From: Fimousia sp045616445
GTDB lineage: Bacteria > Bacillota > Clostridia > Lachnospirales > Lachnospiraceae
Assembly (NCBI GenBank): GCA_045616445.1
Contig: JAZLGR010000003.1
Coordinates: 124,001 to 188,000 of the forward strand
Direction: 5' to 3'
DNA length: 64,000 nt
Shown: piece by piece, positions 32,845 to 41,579 of the stretch
Layout: each line of letters starts with the position of its first letter
Numbering within the stretch: the first letter of the stretch is position 1
Notes under the pieces: generated by a model
Database searches by the model: none
What the model was told of the DNA's origin: nothing
The model's input: the letters and a program-made list of their open reading frames with translations, nothing else
Program-made: the position numbers and the translations under genes

Positions 32845-34221
32845 TTAGATACTTGTGGATTTACGGTAACCTGATACTTCCTGTTTTGTTGCTAACATGT
32901 CAAATGCACTGATGAGATACTTTCTTGTATTGTCTGCATCGATGATCATATCCACTGCACCACAGTCTGCTGCTGCATCAGCAGTATTCTTCTCATCATA
33001 TTCTGCAGCTTTTAAGCGAACGCTTGCTGCGCCTTCATCAGCGTAAAGGATTTTTGCTGCAAATGTACCTTCCATCGCGCCGATCTTGGCATCTTCCCAG
33101 GCAAGCACTAAATCTGTGCCTAAGGATTTGCCGCCCATGATCATGCCGGCGGAACCCATGGCTTTGTCTGTAATTACTGTTACCTTTGGAATCGTAGCAC
33201 AGGAATATGCTGCAACAAAGGAAGCACAAGCGGATGGGAATGTGATTTCAGCTTCAAAAGAGCTTTCAAAGCCGGATACATTGGCTACGGTCAATACTGG
33301 AATCTGGAATGCATCACAGTATTTGATAAATGCGGATGCTTTGGCAACACCCTGAGCAGTTAACACATCGTCAAATGTGAGCTCTGCCTCAGTATCAGCA
33401 AGACGGTTGGCAATACAGCCGATTGTCATGCCATTTAATTTTAAGAAACCGGTTGTCAGTTCCTTAGCGATATGTTTCTTGGTTTCGATAAATTCATAAC
33501 CGTCTGCTAACATGGATAATACAGTAACTGCATCTGTGGATGCGTCTGCAAGATTTTCACACATACGGTTTAAATCGTCATTACAGAGATCCTGTTCGAT
33601 GGAGTAGCGGTTATTGCCTGGAAGAATCTGAACAAAACGGCGAACAGTTTCGAATAAATCTGCTTCTGTACCGATGAAGTCCACATTCTGTGTGTGTGTG
33701 GCTTTCCAGTCTGCTTTTGATGTGTCGCATTTTTCGCGAGTGTTGGCTGGAATTGCATTAGGAGACTGAAGGAATAAGGATCCTTTCTGTTCTTCCACAA
33801 ATGTAAAATCAGATAAGGCTGGAATAATGGATACGCCGCCACCGCAGCCACCCATTACAACTGTGAGCTGTGGAATGATGCCGGATGCTTTGGAAGCCAT
33901 GCGGTAGATGGATCCAAGACCCATTAAAGCCATATTAGCTTCATTGAGCACAACCCCTGCGCAGTCAAGGATACCGATGACTGGTGCGCCCATCTTCAGA
34001 GCCATATCATATAGATTGGTGATTTTTTTACTGTGCATTGTTCCGATAGATCCCCCTGCTGCAGCTGGATTCTGGCTGTAGATATATACCAGACGGCCAT
34101 CAACAAGACCGTATCCAGTCACAACTCCATCGGAAAGATTTTTTCCAACTTCGACGAAGCTGCCTTCGTCTACGAAAGAAGAAATTCTGGAAATCGCAGT
34201 GATTTCTTTCGTGTTCATCAT
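32845..34221 (-). CDS. Acyl-CoA-type carboxyltransferase (MmdA/12S-like)
   Basis: A 458-aa carboxyl transferase of the crotonase-like PccB/MmdA/12S family, first gene of the operon. Motifs: SQNPAAAGGSIGTMHSKKI, MGAPVIGILDCAGVVLNE, VMGGCGGGVSIIPALSDFTF, and in the C half VANVSGFE and GSAGMIMGGKSLG. It is shorter than usual (about 510) and the acyl-CoA loop differs from the common SGGARIQE form. Likely substrate is a CoA ester such as methylmalonyl-CoA, but this is not certain. The start at 34221 has AGGAGG 9 nt upstream; a longer frame lacks a ribosome binding site. Confidence 0.85.
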   Translation of the reverse strand: MMNTKEITAISRISSFVDEGSFVEVGKNLSDGVVTGYGLVDGRLVYIYSQNPAAAGGSIGTMHSKKITNLYDMALKMGAPVIGILDCAGVVLNEANMALMGLGSIYRMASKASGIIPQLTVVMGGCGGGVSIIPALSDFTFVEEQKGSLFLQSPNAIPANTREKCDTSKADWKATHTQNVDFIGTEADLFETVRRFVQILPGNNRYSIEQDLCNDDLNRMCENLADASTDAVTVLSMLADGYEFIETKKHIAKELTTGFLKLNGMTIGCIANRLADTEAELTFDDVLTAQGVAKASAFIKYCDAFQIPVLTVANVSGFESSFEAEITFPSACASFVAAYSCATIPKVTVITDKAMGSAGMIMGGKSLGTDLVLAWEDAKIGAMEGTFAAKILYADEGAASVRLKAAEYDEKNTADAAADCGAVDMIIDADNTRKYLISAFDMLATKQEVSGYRKSTSI

Positions 34222-34417
34222 ACTTTCTTTCCTCCTAAATATATGTGAAGTATTGCATAAACATATTTCCATTGTAATACCAGCTTTTATTATTTTTATC
34301 AATTTGAAATAATTGGAAGCTGTGTGTAAACCGATATGATAATACAACAAACATAGGTGATTTGCAAACGTTTTCAGCAAAAATCATTGTTTATTTTAAG
34401 GAATATAGATGCATTTG

Positions 34418-34426
34418 TGCTATAAT
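34418..34426 (+). promoter_or_regulatory. Extended -10 promoter of the lipoprotein gene
   Basis: TGCTATAAT, an extended -10 with perfect hexamer. It lies in the 234-bp divergent region between the carboxyltransferase and lipoprotein genes; no other clear signal is seen there. Confidence 0.55.
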
Positions 34427-34455
34427 TATTTATATAAGGAAAGGAGCTGATAATT

Positions 34456-35325
34456 TTGAATAAAATTAAGTCTGTTTTTTGTATATTTGTGCTATTGATA
34501 TTTGTATCTGGCCTGCTTACCGGCTGCAAAGCATCAGAAGTTGACAAGGCATGTATGGACCGATTGGCTGGATCCTATGAGATGTGTGATTCCACCGAAA
34601 AGGATGCCTATATGGGTATGGCCATGGTCATCAATTATGAAGATAATAAGACAAGCAAACCGCATTTTTCCATCTATGATACCTGTGGCAATCCTGGTGT
34701 GGAAGGGAAGATCCTGAAGATGGATGAGTCCACCATCACAGTCAAGATTGATCAGGAATATTATGAAGGCATGCCGGCAGGAGACTGGAAAGAGAAGAAC
34801 GGTGAACTGATCCTTTCCTATAATATAGAAGAAAAAGAGGGCAGGAACAAAGACGGTATCGATATTATCCAGCAGAAGGTAATCCTTTCAGAGGCCTTTG
34901 AAGAAAAAGAAACGACGAAGATTACCTTTATAAAAGAACTTCAGGATGAAGAGGGAGAAATCATCAGCAATGAATTAGTGGAGATCGATGAAGATGCATT
35001 AGCGCAACTGACCGGCACGTATCATAATGATGAATATGATGCGACACTCACCATCGTTGGTAAGGATAAAGTACATATCGATCCATGGGAAGAGGATTGT
35101 TGCTATTTCTTCACCATTGATCGTGGGGACGAGAATATTGTAAATGGCAACTTCGTGAAGGTGGACGATCAAAAATTAGAGATCTATTATAACGGATTAA
35201 GCTTTGAGTTTGCTCCGGGAATCGAACTTCAGGAGACGGGCAATACCATCAGCTATACTTATCAGAAGGAATCCGATGGTATCATTGTTACCAATAATAA
35301 AAATTCTATAAAGTTTATTAAATAG
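34456..35325 (+). CDS. Hypothetical lipoprotein
   Basis: A 289-aa protein with a lipoprotein signal: Lys-containing start, hydrophobic core and lipobox LLTGC (Cys24). The mature part looks like two similar beta-rich halves, each starting with a LAGSYEM / LTGTYHND type strand, suggesting a repeated lipocalin-like or DUF5640-type fold. No catalytic motif is seen. The start is TTG at 34456 with GGAAAGGAG 9 nt upstream. Monocistronic: a promoter before it and a terminator after it. Confidence 0.8.
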   Translation: MNKIKSVFCIFVLLIFVSGLLTGCKASEVDKACMDRLAGSYEMCDSTEKDAYMGMAMVINYEDNKTSKPHFSIYDTCGNPGVEGKILKMDESTITVKIDQEYYEGMPAGDWKEKNGELILSYNIEEKEGRNKDGIDIIQQKVILSEAFEEKETTKITFIKELQDEEGEIISNELVEIDEDALAQLTGTYHNDEYDATLTIVGKDKVHIDPWEEDCCYFFTIDRGDENIVNGNFVKVDDQKLEIYYNGLSFEFAPGIELQETGNTISYTYQKESDGIIVTNNKNSIKFIK

Positions 35326-35327
35326 AA

Positions 35328-35357
35328 GAAAAAGCGGCACAGGAAGTGCCGTTTTTT
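35328..35357 (+). terminator. Terminator of the lipoprotein gene
   Basis: CGGCAC (35335-35340) pairs with GTGCCG (35346-35351), extended by A-T pairs, then TTTTTT. Confidence 0.85.
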
Positions 35358-35369
35358 CATTTTCAGGTG

Positions 35370-35397
35370 TTGACAAATGGTTTTAAAGTGCTATTAT
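35370..35397 (+). promoter_or_regulatory. Heat-shock operon promoter
   Basis: TTGACA (35370-35375), 16-nt spacer, TATTAT (35392-35397), just upstream of the CIRCE element. Confidence 0.75.
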
Positions 35398-35413
35398 AGG
35401 TTTAGAAAAGATG

Positions 35414-35440
35414 TTAGCACTCATTTAGCTCGAGTGCTAA
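35414..35440. promoter_or_regulatory. CIRCE operator (HrcA site)
   Basis: TTAGCACTC-N9-GAGTGCTAA, a perfect match to the CIRCE consensus. HrcA bound here should repress the operon until heat shock titrates GroEL or DnaK. Confidence 0.97.
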
Positions 35441-35465
35441 TAATAAAAAGAGGAGGGAGAACACA

Positions 35466-36494
35466 TTGGAACTGACCGAGCGTAAAAAGAAAATCTTACA
35501 TTCGATTATCATGAACTATTTGGAAACCGGCGAACCTGTCGGGTCACGAACCATTTCCAAGAGTCCGGATATCAAGCTTTCTTCTGCGACAATCCGTAAT
35601 GAGATGTCAGATTTAGAAGAGATGGGACTGATTCTCCAGCCTCATACATCCGCAGGAAGAATTCCTTCTGATTTAGGATATCGATTTTATGTGGATCAGC
35701 TGATGCAGGAGAAGGAAGCAGAGGAAGAGAAGAGGGAAGCCTTACTTGAGAAGGTGGACCGAATGGAAGCCATGCTTGAACAGGTTGCAACGGTACTTGC
35801 AAGTAATACCAATTATGCAACCATGGTAACCGCACCACAGTATAAGAATCCTGCAGTGAAGTTCGTACAGCTTTCCCAAGTGGATGAGACGAACCTGTTG
35901 GCAGTCATCGTCATCGATAATAATACAGTGAAGAATCAGCTGATTCAGGTGGGGACACCGCTGAAGAATGACGAAGTACTGAAGATGAATGTTCTGATGA
36001 ACAGCTTCTTACAGGGACTGTCCCTGCGAGATATCAACTTAGAGCTTCTCGATACGATGAGAGAACAGGCTGGTGTCCATGCAGAGGTTTTAGATATCAT
36101 CATCCGCAAGATTGCAGATGCCATGAGGCAGGCAGATCAGAGAGAGGTATATACAAGCGGTGCGACCAACATTTTCAGATATCCAGAGCTTGGTAACCCT
36201 GAGACAGCGGCAGGCCTGCTAAACACCTTGGTTGAGAAGCATGCATTGACAAAGTTAGTGGATGAAGCGGAGGAATTCAACAATGAGCATACCGGCATTC
36301 AGGTCTACATCGGTAACGAGATGAAGAGCCAGAACATGCAGGACTGCAGTATGGTAACCGCAACCTACGAGCTTGAGGGCGGCGGTACAGGAACCATCGG
36401 CATCATTGGTCCAAAGCGTATGAACTACCAGAAAGTAGTGAAGACATTAAAGAATCTGACCGGTGAGTTGGATGAAATATTTAAAAATAGATGA
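35466..36494 (+). CDS. hrcA: Heat-inducible transcription repressor HrcA
   Basis: A 342-aa repressor. The N-terminal winged helix holds LTERKKKILHSIIMNYLETGEPVGSR and SSATIRNEMSDLEEMGLI, and the HTSAGRIPSDLGYRFYVD motif is diagnostic. GAF-like and dimerisation domains follow. It autoregulates the operon through CIRCE. TTG start at 35466, with GAGGAGGGAGA in front. Confidence 0.97.
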   Translation: MELTERKKKILHSIIMNYLETGEPVGSRTISKSPDIKLSSATIRNEMSDLEEMGLILQPHTSAGRIPSDLGYRFYVDQLMQEKEAEEEKREALLEKVDRMEAMLEQVATVLASNTNYATMVTAPQYKNPAVKFVQLSQVDETNLLAVIVIDNNTVKNQLIQVGTPLKNDEVLKMNVLMNSFLQGLSLRDINLELLDTMREQAGVHAEVLDIIIRKIADAMRQADQREVYTSGATNIFRYPELGNPETAAGLLNTLVEKHALTKLVDEAEEFNNEHTGIQVYIGNEMKSQNMQDCSMVTATYELEGGGTGTIGIIGPKRMNYQKVVKTLKNLTGELDEIFKNR

Positions 36495-36512
36495 TGAGAA
36501 AGGAGCCCATTC

Positions 36513-37067
36513 GTGAGCACAGAAGAAACAAAAGTGGAAGAAACTCTTGATCAGGAAGTGGAAGCAGCAGTGGAAGAAACAGCAGAAGCTGAAGTAATCG
36601 AAGAAGCTGTTGAAACAGAAGAAAAACCAGATCCAAGAGATGAAAAGATAAAAGATTTAACAGACCGTTATCAGCGTCTGATGGCAGAATTTGAGAATGC
36701 CAGAAAACGTATGGCCAAGGAATCCAGTCAGAAGTATGACATGGGTGCCATGAACGTATTAGAAAAGCTTCTTCCAGTGATCGATAACTTTGAAAGAGGC
36801 CTTGCAACAGCAACTGACGAAGAAAAAGAAACACCATTTGTTCAGGGTGTGGAAGCCATCTATAAACAGATGATGACCGTATTCGAAGGACTTGGTGTAA
36901 CACCGATGGATGCAGCAGGCAAGGAATTCGATCCAAATCTTCACAATGCAGTAATGCATGTGGAAGATGAAGAGCTTGGCGAGAATGTGGTAGCAGAAGA
37001 ATTCCAGAAAGGATATATGTATAAGGAATCAGTTCTTCGCTACAGCATGGTTAAGGTAGCAAATTAG
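36513..37067 (+). CDS. grpE: Nucleotide exchange factor GrpE
   Basis: A 184-aa cochaperone that speeds ADP release from DnaK. A Glu-rich N-terminal tail (1-50), a coiled-coil (KIKDLTDRYQRLMAEFENARKRMAKE), and a C-terminal beta domain with FDPNLHNAVMHVE and VAEEFQKGYMYKESVLR. GTG start with GAAAGGAG upstream, 18 bp after hrcA. Confidence 0.96.
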   Translation: MSTEETKVEETLDQEVEAAVEETAEAEVIEEAVETEEKPDPRDEKIKDLTDRYQRLMAEFENARKRMAKESSQKYDMGAMNVLEKLLPVIDNFERGLATATDEEKETPFVQGVEAIYKQMMTVFEGLGVTPMDAAGKEFDPNLHNAVMHVEDEELGENVVAEEFQKGYMYKESVLRYSMVKVAN

Positions 37068-37110
37068 TAACATTGAGTATATAAAGAAACATTTTACGGA
37101 GGAAATAATC

Positions 37111-38958
37111 ATGGGTAAAATTATTGGTATCGACTTAGGAACAACAAACAGCTGTGTAGCAGTTATGGAAGGTGGTAAACCAGTTGTAATCAACAACGCA
37201 GAAGGTATGAGAACAACACCATCTGTAGTAGCTTTCACAAAAACAGGCGAACGTGTGGTAGGGGAACCTGCAAAACGTCAGGCAGTAACAAATGCAGAAA
37301 AGACAATCTCTTCCATTAAGAGACATATGGGTACAGCTTACAAAGTAAACATCGAAGGTAAGAACTACTCTCCACAGGAAATTTCTGCTATGGTTCTTCA
37401 GAAATTAAAGAGCGACGCTGAAAACTATTTAGGAGAAAAAGTAACAGAAGCTGTTATCACAGTACCTGCTTACTTCAACGATGCTCAGAGACAGGCTACA
37501 AAAGACGCTGGTAAAATCGCTGGTTTAGATGTAAAACGTATCATCAACGAACCAACAGCAGCAGCTTTATCTTACGGCCTTGACAACGAAGAAGAACAGA
37601 TCGTTATGGTATACGACTTAGGTGGTGGTACATTCGACGTTTCCATCATCGAAATCGGCGATGGTGTCATCGAAGTATTATCCACAGCTGGTGATAATAA
37701 ATTAGGTGGTGACGATTTCGATAACGTACTTACTCAGTACATGTTAGACGAATTCAAGAAAGCAGAAGGTGTTGACTTATCCACAGATAAGATGGCAATG
37801 CAGAGATTAAAAGAAGCAGCTGAAAAAGCAAAGAAAGAACTTTCTTCTGCAACAACAACTAACATCAACTTACCATTCATCACAGCAACTGTAGAAGGTC
37901 CAAAACACTTTGATATGAACCTTACAAGAGCAAAATTTGATGAATTAACAAGATCTTTAGTAGAAAGAACAGCAACTCCAGTTCAGACAGCATTAAGAGA
38001 TGCAGGTCTTAACGCTTCCGAATTATCCAAAGTACTTTTAGTTGGTGGTTCCACACGTATCCCAGCAGTACAGGATAAAGTAAAACAGTTAACAGGCAAA
38101 GATCCTTTCAAAGGTATCAACCCAGATGAATGTGTAGCAATCGGTGCTTCCATCCAGGGTGGTAAATTAGCAGGCGATGCAGGTGCAGGCGACATCTTAT
38201 TACTTGATGTAACTCCATTATCCTTATCCATCGAAACAATGGGTGGTATCGCAACTCGCTTAATCGAAAGAAATACAACAATTCCTACAAAGAAGAGCCA
38301 GATCTTCTCCACAGCAGAAGATAATCAGTCTGCAGTAGACATCAACGTAGTTCAGGGTGAAAGACAGTTCGCAAGAGATAACAAATCCTTAGGACGTTTC
38401 CGTTTAGATGGTATTGCTCCAGCTAGACGTGGTATCCCACAGATCGAAGTAACATTCGATATCGATGCCAACGGTATCGTTAATGTATCTGCAAAAGACT
38501 TAGGTACAGGCGCAGAACAGCACATCACAATTACAGCTGGTTCCAACATGTCTGATGATGACATCGAAAAAGCTGTAAAAGAAGCAGCTGAATTCGAAGC
38601 AGCAGATAAGAAACGTAAAGAAGCAGTAGATGCTCGTAACGATGCAGACGCTATGGTATTCCAGACAGAAAAAGCATTAGAAGAAGCTGGTGCAAATGTT
38701 GACCCAACAGACAAAGCAACAGTTGAAGCTGATCTTCAGGAATTAAAAGACTTAATCGCTTCCACAGACATCAACAACATGACAGATGATCAGGTTGAAC
38801 AGATCAAAGCAGGAAGAGAAAAATTAATGAATTCCGCACAGAGCTTATTCCAGAAGATGTATGAACAGGCTCAGCAGGCAGCTGGCGGTGCAGGTCCTGA
38901 TATGGGCGGTGCAGCTTACAATGATGATGTTGTAGATGGAGATTACAAAGAAGTTTAA
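37111..38958 (+). CDS. dnaK: Chaperone DnaK (Hsp70)
   Basis: A 615-aa Hsp70. ATPase signatures IGIDLGTTNSCVAV, VYDLGGGTFDVSI and VLLVGGSTRIPAVQ; the substrate domain begins with DVTPLSLSIETMGG. A Gly/Gln-rich tail ends in VVDGDYKEV. Length matches Gram-positive DnaK, which lack a segment of the proteobacterial ATPase domain. GGAGG precedes the ATG. Codon use is strongly A/T-ending, consistent with high expression. Confidence 0.98.
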   Translation: MGKIIGIDLGTTNSCVAVMEGGKPVVINNAEGMRTTPSVVAFTKTGERVVGEPAKRQAVTNAEKTISSIKRHMGTAYKVNIEGKNYSPQEISAMVLQKLKSDAENYLGEKVTEAVITVPAYFNDAQRQATKDAGKIAGLDVKRIINEPTAAALSYGLDNEEEQIVMVYDLGGGTFDVSIIEIGDGVIEVLSTAGDNKLGGDDFDNVLTQYMLDEFKKAEGVDLSTDKMAMQRLKEAAEKAKKELSSATTTNINLPFITATVEGPKHFDMNLTRAKFDELTRSLVERTATPVQTALRDAGLNASELSKVLLVGGSTRIPAVQDKVKQLTGKDPFKGINPDECVAIGASIQGGKLAGDAGAGDILLLDVTPLSLSIETMGGIATRLIERNTTIPTKKSQIFSTAEDNQSAVDINVVQGERQFARDNKSLGRFRLDGIAPARRGIPQIEVTFDIDANGIVNVSAKDLGTGAEQHITITAGSNMSDDDIEKAVKEAAEFEAADKKRKEAVDARNDADAMVFQTEKALEEAGANVDPTDKATVEADLQELKDLIASTDINNMTDDQVEQIKAGREKLMNSAQSLFQKMYEQAQQAAGGAGPDMGGAAYNDDVVDGDYKEV

Positions 38959-38989
38959 TCAACAGTAACCGAAATTACGATCATTACAG

Positions 38990-39017
38990 ATCCTGCCGGG
39001 TTTTGTCCCGGCAGGAT
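38990..39017 (+). other. Intercistronic hairpin between dnaK and dnaJ
   Basis: ATCCTGCCGGG (38990-39000) pairs perfectly with CCCGGCAGGAT (39007-39017). No T-tract follows, so it is more likely an RNA-stabilising or processing stem that lowers dnaJ output relative to dnaK than a full terminator. Confidence 0.7.
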
Positions 39018-39043
39018 ATATTACATTGTGAGGATGAATCAAG

Positions 39044-40183
39044 ATGGCAGATAAAAGAGATTATTATGAAGTCCTTGGGGTAGGAAAGGGCGCAACGGAT
39101 GCCGAAATCAAGCGTGCATATCGTAAGGTTGCGAAGAAGTATCATCCGGATATGAACCCTGGGGATGCAGAAGCAGAAGCAAAATTTAAGGAAGCAACAG
39201 AGGCATATGAAGTATTAAGTGACTCTGACAAGCGTTCCCGTTATGACCAGTTTGGCCATGCTGCATTTGATCAGACCGCTGGCGGCGGTTATGGCGGCGG
39301 ATTCGACGGCTTTGGTTTTGGCGGTGGCGATATGGGAGATATTTTCGGCGACATTTTCGGCAGCATGTTCGGTGGCGGATCAAGATCTGCCCGTCAGAAC
39401 GGACCAATGCAGGGAGATAATGTTCGTGTGAACGTAAGAATCTCCTTTGAAGAAGCAGTTTTTGGATGTACAAAGGAAATTGATGTCAATATCAAAGAAG
39501 AATGTCAGACCTGTGGAGGTACCGGTGCAAAACCTGGTACCAGCCCGGAAACATGTTCCAAGTGTGGCGGCCGTGGACAGGTGGTATATACCCAGCAGTC
39601 CATGTTCGGTACGGTACAGAATGTAGCAGCATGTCCGGATTGTCAGGGAAAAGGAAAGATCATTCGTCAGAAATGTACTTCCTGTAACGGAACTGGTTAC
39701 GAAACAAAACGTAAGAAAATCGAAGTTACCATCCCTGCAGGAATCAATGACGGACAGAGCATTCGTATCCGTGGCAAGGGTGAACCTGGCATCAATGGCG
39801 GTCCACGCGGTGACTTACTTGTTATGGTAACCGTTGGACGTCATCCTAAATTCCAGAGACGTGACAGAGATATCTTCTCTACAGAGGGAATCAGCTTTGC
39901 ACAGGCAGCCCTTGGTGCAACCATCACCATCCAGACTGTGGACGGACCTTACGAACATACCATTCGTCCTGGTACACAGACAGATACCAGAGTACGCTTA
40001 AGAGGCAAGGGTGTGCCATCCGTACGTAATAAGAATGTACGTGGGGATCATTTTGTAACCCTCGTGGTACAGGTACCAGAAGTGCTCAATTCAGAACAGA
40101 AGGATGCCCTTCGCAAGTTCCAGGAAGCAATGGGTGAAGTTTCCACCGAAAAAAGAGGCTTCTTCGGCAAACATAAAAAATAG
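39044..40183 (+). CDS. dnaJ: Chaperone DnaJ (Hsp40)
   Basis: A 379-aa class I J-protein. J domain 1-70 with HPD at 34-36, a Gly/Phe-rich segment about 80-125, a zinc domain with four CxxCxGxG repeats (CQTCGGTG, CSKCGGRG, CPDCQGKG, CTSCNGTG), and a C-terminal substrate domain. It activates DnaK ATPase. Last gene of the CIRCE operon. Confidence 0.98.
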   Translation: MADKRDYYEVLGVGKGATDAEIKRAYRKVAKKYHPDMNPGDAEAEAKFKEATEAYEVLSDSDKRSRYDQFGHAAFDQTAGGGYGGGFDGFGFGGGDMGDIFGDIFGSMFGGGSRSARQNGPMQGDNVRVNVRISFEEAVFGCTKEIDVNIKEECQTCGGTGAKPGTSPETCSKCGGRGQVVYTQQSMFGTVQNVAACPDCQGKGKIIRQKCTSCNGTGYETKRKKIEVTIPAGINDGQSIRIRGKGEPGINGGPRGDLLVMVTVGRHPKFQRRDRDIFSTEGISFAQAALGATITIQTVDGPYEHTIRPGTQTDTRVRLRGKGVPSVRNKNVRGDHFVTLVVQVPEVLNSEQKDALRKFQEAMGEVSTEKRGFFGKHKK

Positions 40184-40200
40184 CATATGATAGAGATTAG

Positions 40201-40240
40201 AGAGCTTTTTCAAAGGAATCATTGAAAAAGCTCTTCTTTT
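40201..40240 (+). terminator. Terminator of the heat-shock operon
   Basis: AGAGCTTTTTCA (40201-40212) pairs with TGAAAAAGCTCT (40223-40234), followed by TCTTTT. Confidence 0.85.
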
Positions 40241-40293
40241 ATAGTAAAATGTCGATGATACTATGGACTATTGTCGTTTGACGGAGTGAGAAT

Positions 40294-41577
40294 ATGAAAA
40301 AGAATATAATCGCAATTTTGATGGCAGTCATTTTACTGTTGCTAAGTCCCGTAAGTGCTCAGGCACAGAAGATATACGGTTCTGAAGGTGAATTACATGC
40401 CTTTACAAGAGAGACTCTGACCCTCTATACCGATGAATATGGTTCTTCCACCTGTGGCGTGGTGCCAAGACATAAGGGCATGAAAGTATTGGATAAGAGT
40501 GGATCCTACTGTCTGGTACGTTTTAAGAAAAAAGGAAAGACGAGAACCGGATGGATTGCCAAGGAGGATTTCAGGGATCTCTGTTTAAAATATGATGGAA
40601 GTGAGATCAACTTTGTGGCAGACGGTACCTACAATTTAGGTGGCCAGGACATCCAGATTGAAAACTTAGGTGGCAACTATTGCAAGATCAGCCTTGCAAA
40701 GGACGGCAAGTATTTTACTGCCGGCGGTAATGGCGTGCTCCTTCTGCAGGAGAAGAACAAAAAAGAGAAAAAAGATAACAAAGCCCAGATCTGGAAGATG
40801 GGACGTAAGGATCATCACCTGATTATCCAGAATAAAGGAACGAAGGAGTACCTTGTCCGTTCTGGCAATCTTCTGGCATTGGGAACCAAATCTGAGGCAT
40901 GTAAGAATACATGGAGCCTGATCCGCTCCGAAAGTAATTTAAGTCCATATCGTGATTTCCTTCAGTATGATGGAAGATGGGGCGGCAAGAAGTACGGTGA
41001 CAGCTCTCCGATCTGCAGCGGCGGATGTGGTGTTCTGGCACTGGTCAATATGATGTATGCCCTCTCCGGCCAGTTCAGTGATGTGATGGAAGCGGCAGAT
41101 TTTGCCGTTGTCAACCACTACCGCGTGCCGGATAATGGTACCGATGAGGACTACGCCAAGGCATTTGTCAAAACTTTGGGCTCAGAATATGGCATAAAGT
41201 ATACCGGCAAGGCGCCAGGGGTAGGTTCTGTGAAGAAATGTCTGGAAAAAGGTGGTGTATGTGTGGCCCATGTTCCAGGACATTATGTAGCCATCGCAGC
41301 CTACAACGAAAAAAAGGACAAATATCTGGTACTGGATCCCCACCCACTGCCAAAGAGAGGCACCTCTCCATACGGCTGCTGGGTCAGCAGGGAACGATTG
41401 GAAATTGGATACCTAAACTGTTATTCCAGTTTCAAATTTGAACGAATGACAGAGCCTGACTTTACCTGGGACATCAGTCAGCAGGACAATGTTGTGGTAA
41501 AGAAGGCGATTGTTAACATAAAGATGAGCAAAACTGAGATGATTATCAGAAAACTGTTAGGGAAAGGTTTGAAATAA
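40294..41577 (+). CDS. Secreted SH3 / ricin-like / C39-like cysteine peptidase
   Basis: A 427-aa exported protein. Signal peptide 1-25; an SH3-like region (about 30-95, GVVPRHKGMKVLD...GWIAKEDF); a segment with QIWKM and NTWSLI motifs typical of ricin-B-lectin-like repeats (about 105-210); and a C39-like papain-fold domain from about 220. Putative catalytic Cys in CSGGCGVLALVNMM, His in GHYVAIAAYN and Asp in LVLDPHP. It may process peptides or wall material outside the cell. It lies 3 bp before prmA, so it may share that transcript. Confidence 0.82.
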   Translation: MKKNIIAILMAVILLLLSPVSAQAQKIYGSEGELHAFTRETLTLYTDEYGSSTCGVVPRHKGMKVLDKSGSYCLVRFKKKGKTRTGWIAKEDFRDLCLKYDGSEINFVADGTYNLGGQDIQIENLGGNYCKISLAKDGKYFTAGGNGVLLLQEKNKKEKKDNKAQIWKMGRKDHHLIIQNKGTKEYLVRSGNLLALGTKSEACKNTWSLIRSESNLSPYRDFLQYDGRWGGKKYGDSSPICSGGCGVLALVNMMYALSGQFSDVMEAADFAVVNHYRVPDNGTDEDYAKAFVKTLGSEYGIKYTGKAPGVGSVKKCLEKGGVCVAHVPGHYVAIAAYNEKKDKYLVLDPHPLPKRGTSPYGCWVSRERLEIGYLNCYSSFKFERMTEPDFTWDISQQDNVVVKKAIVNIKMSKTEMIIRKLLGKGLK

Positions 41578-41579
41578 TT

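Noticed and set aside
34222..34380. N-terminal extension of the carboxyltransferase
   Set aside because: AGGAGG and the family start point to 34221; the extension reads like translated leader.
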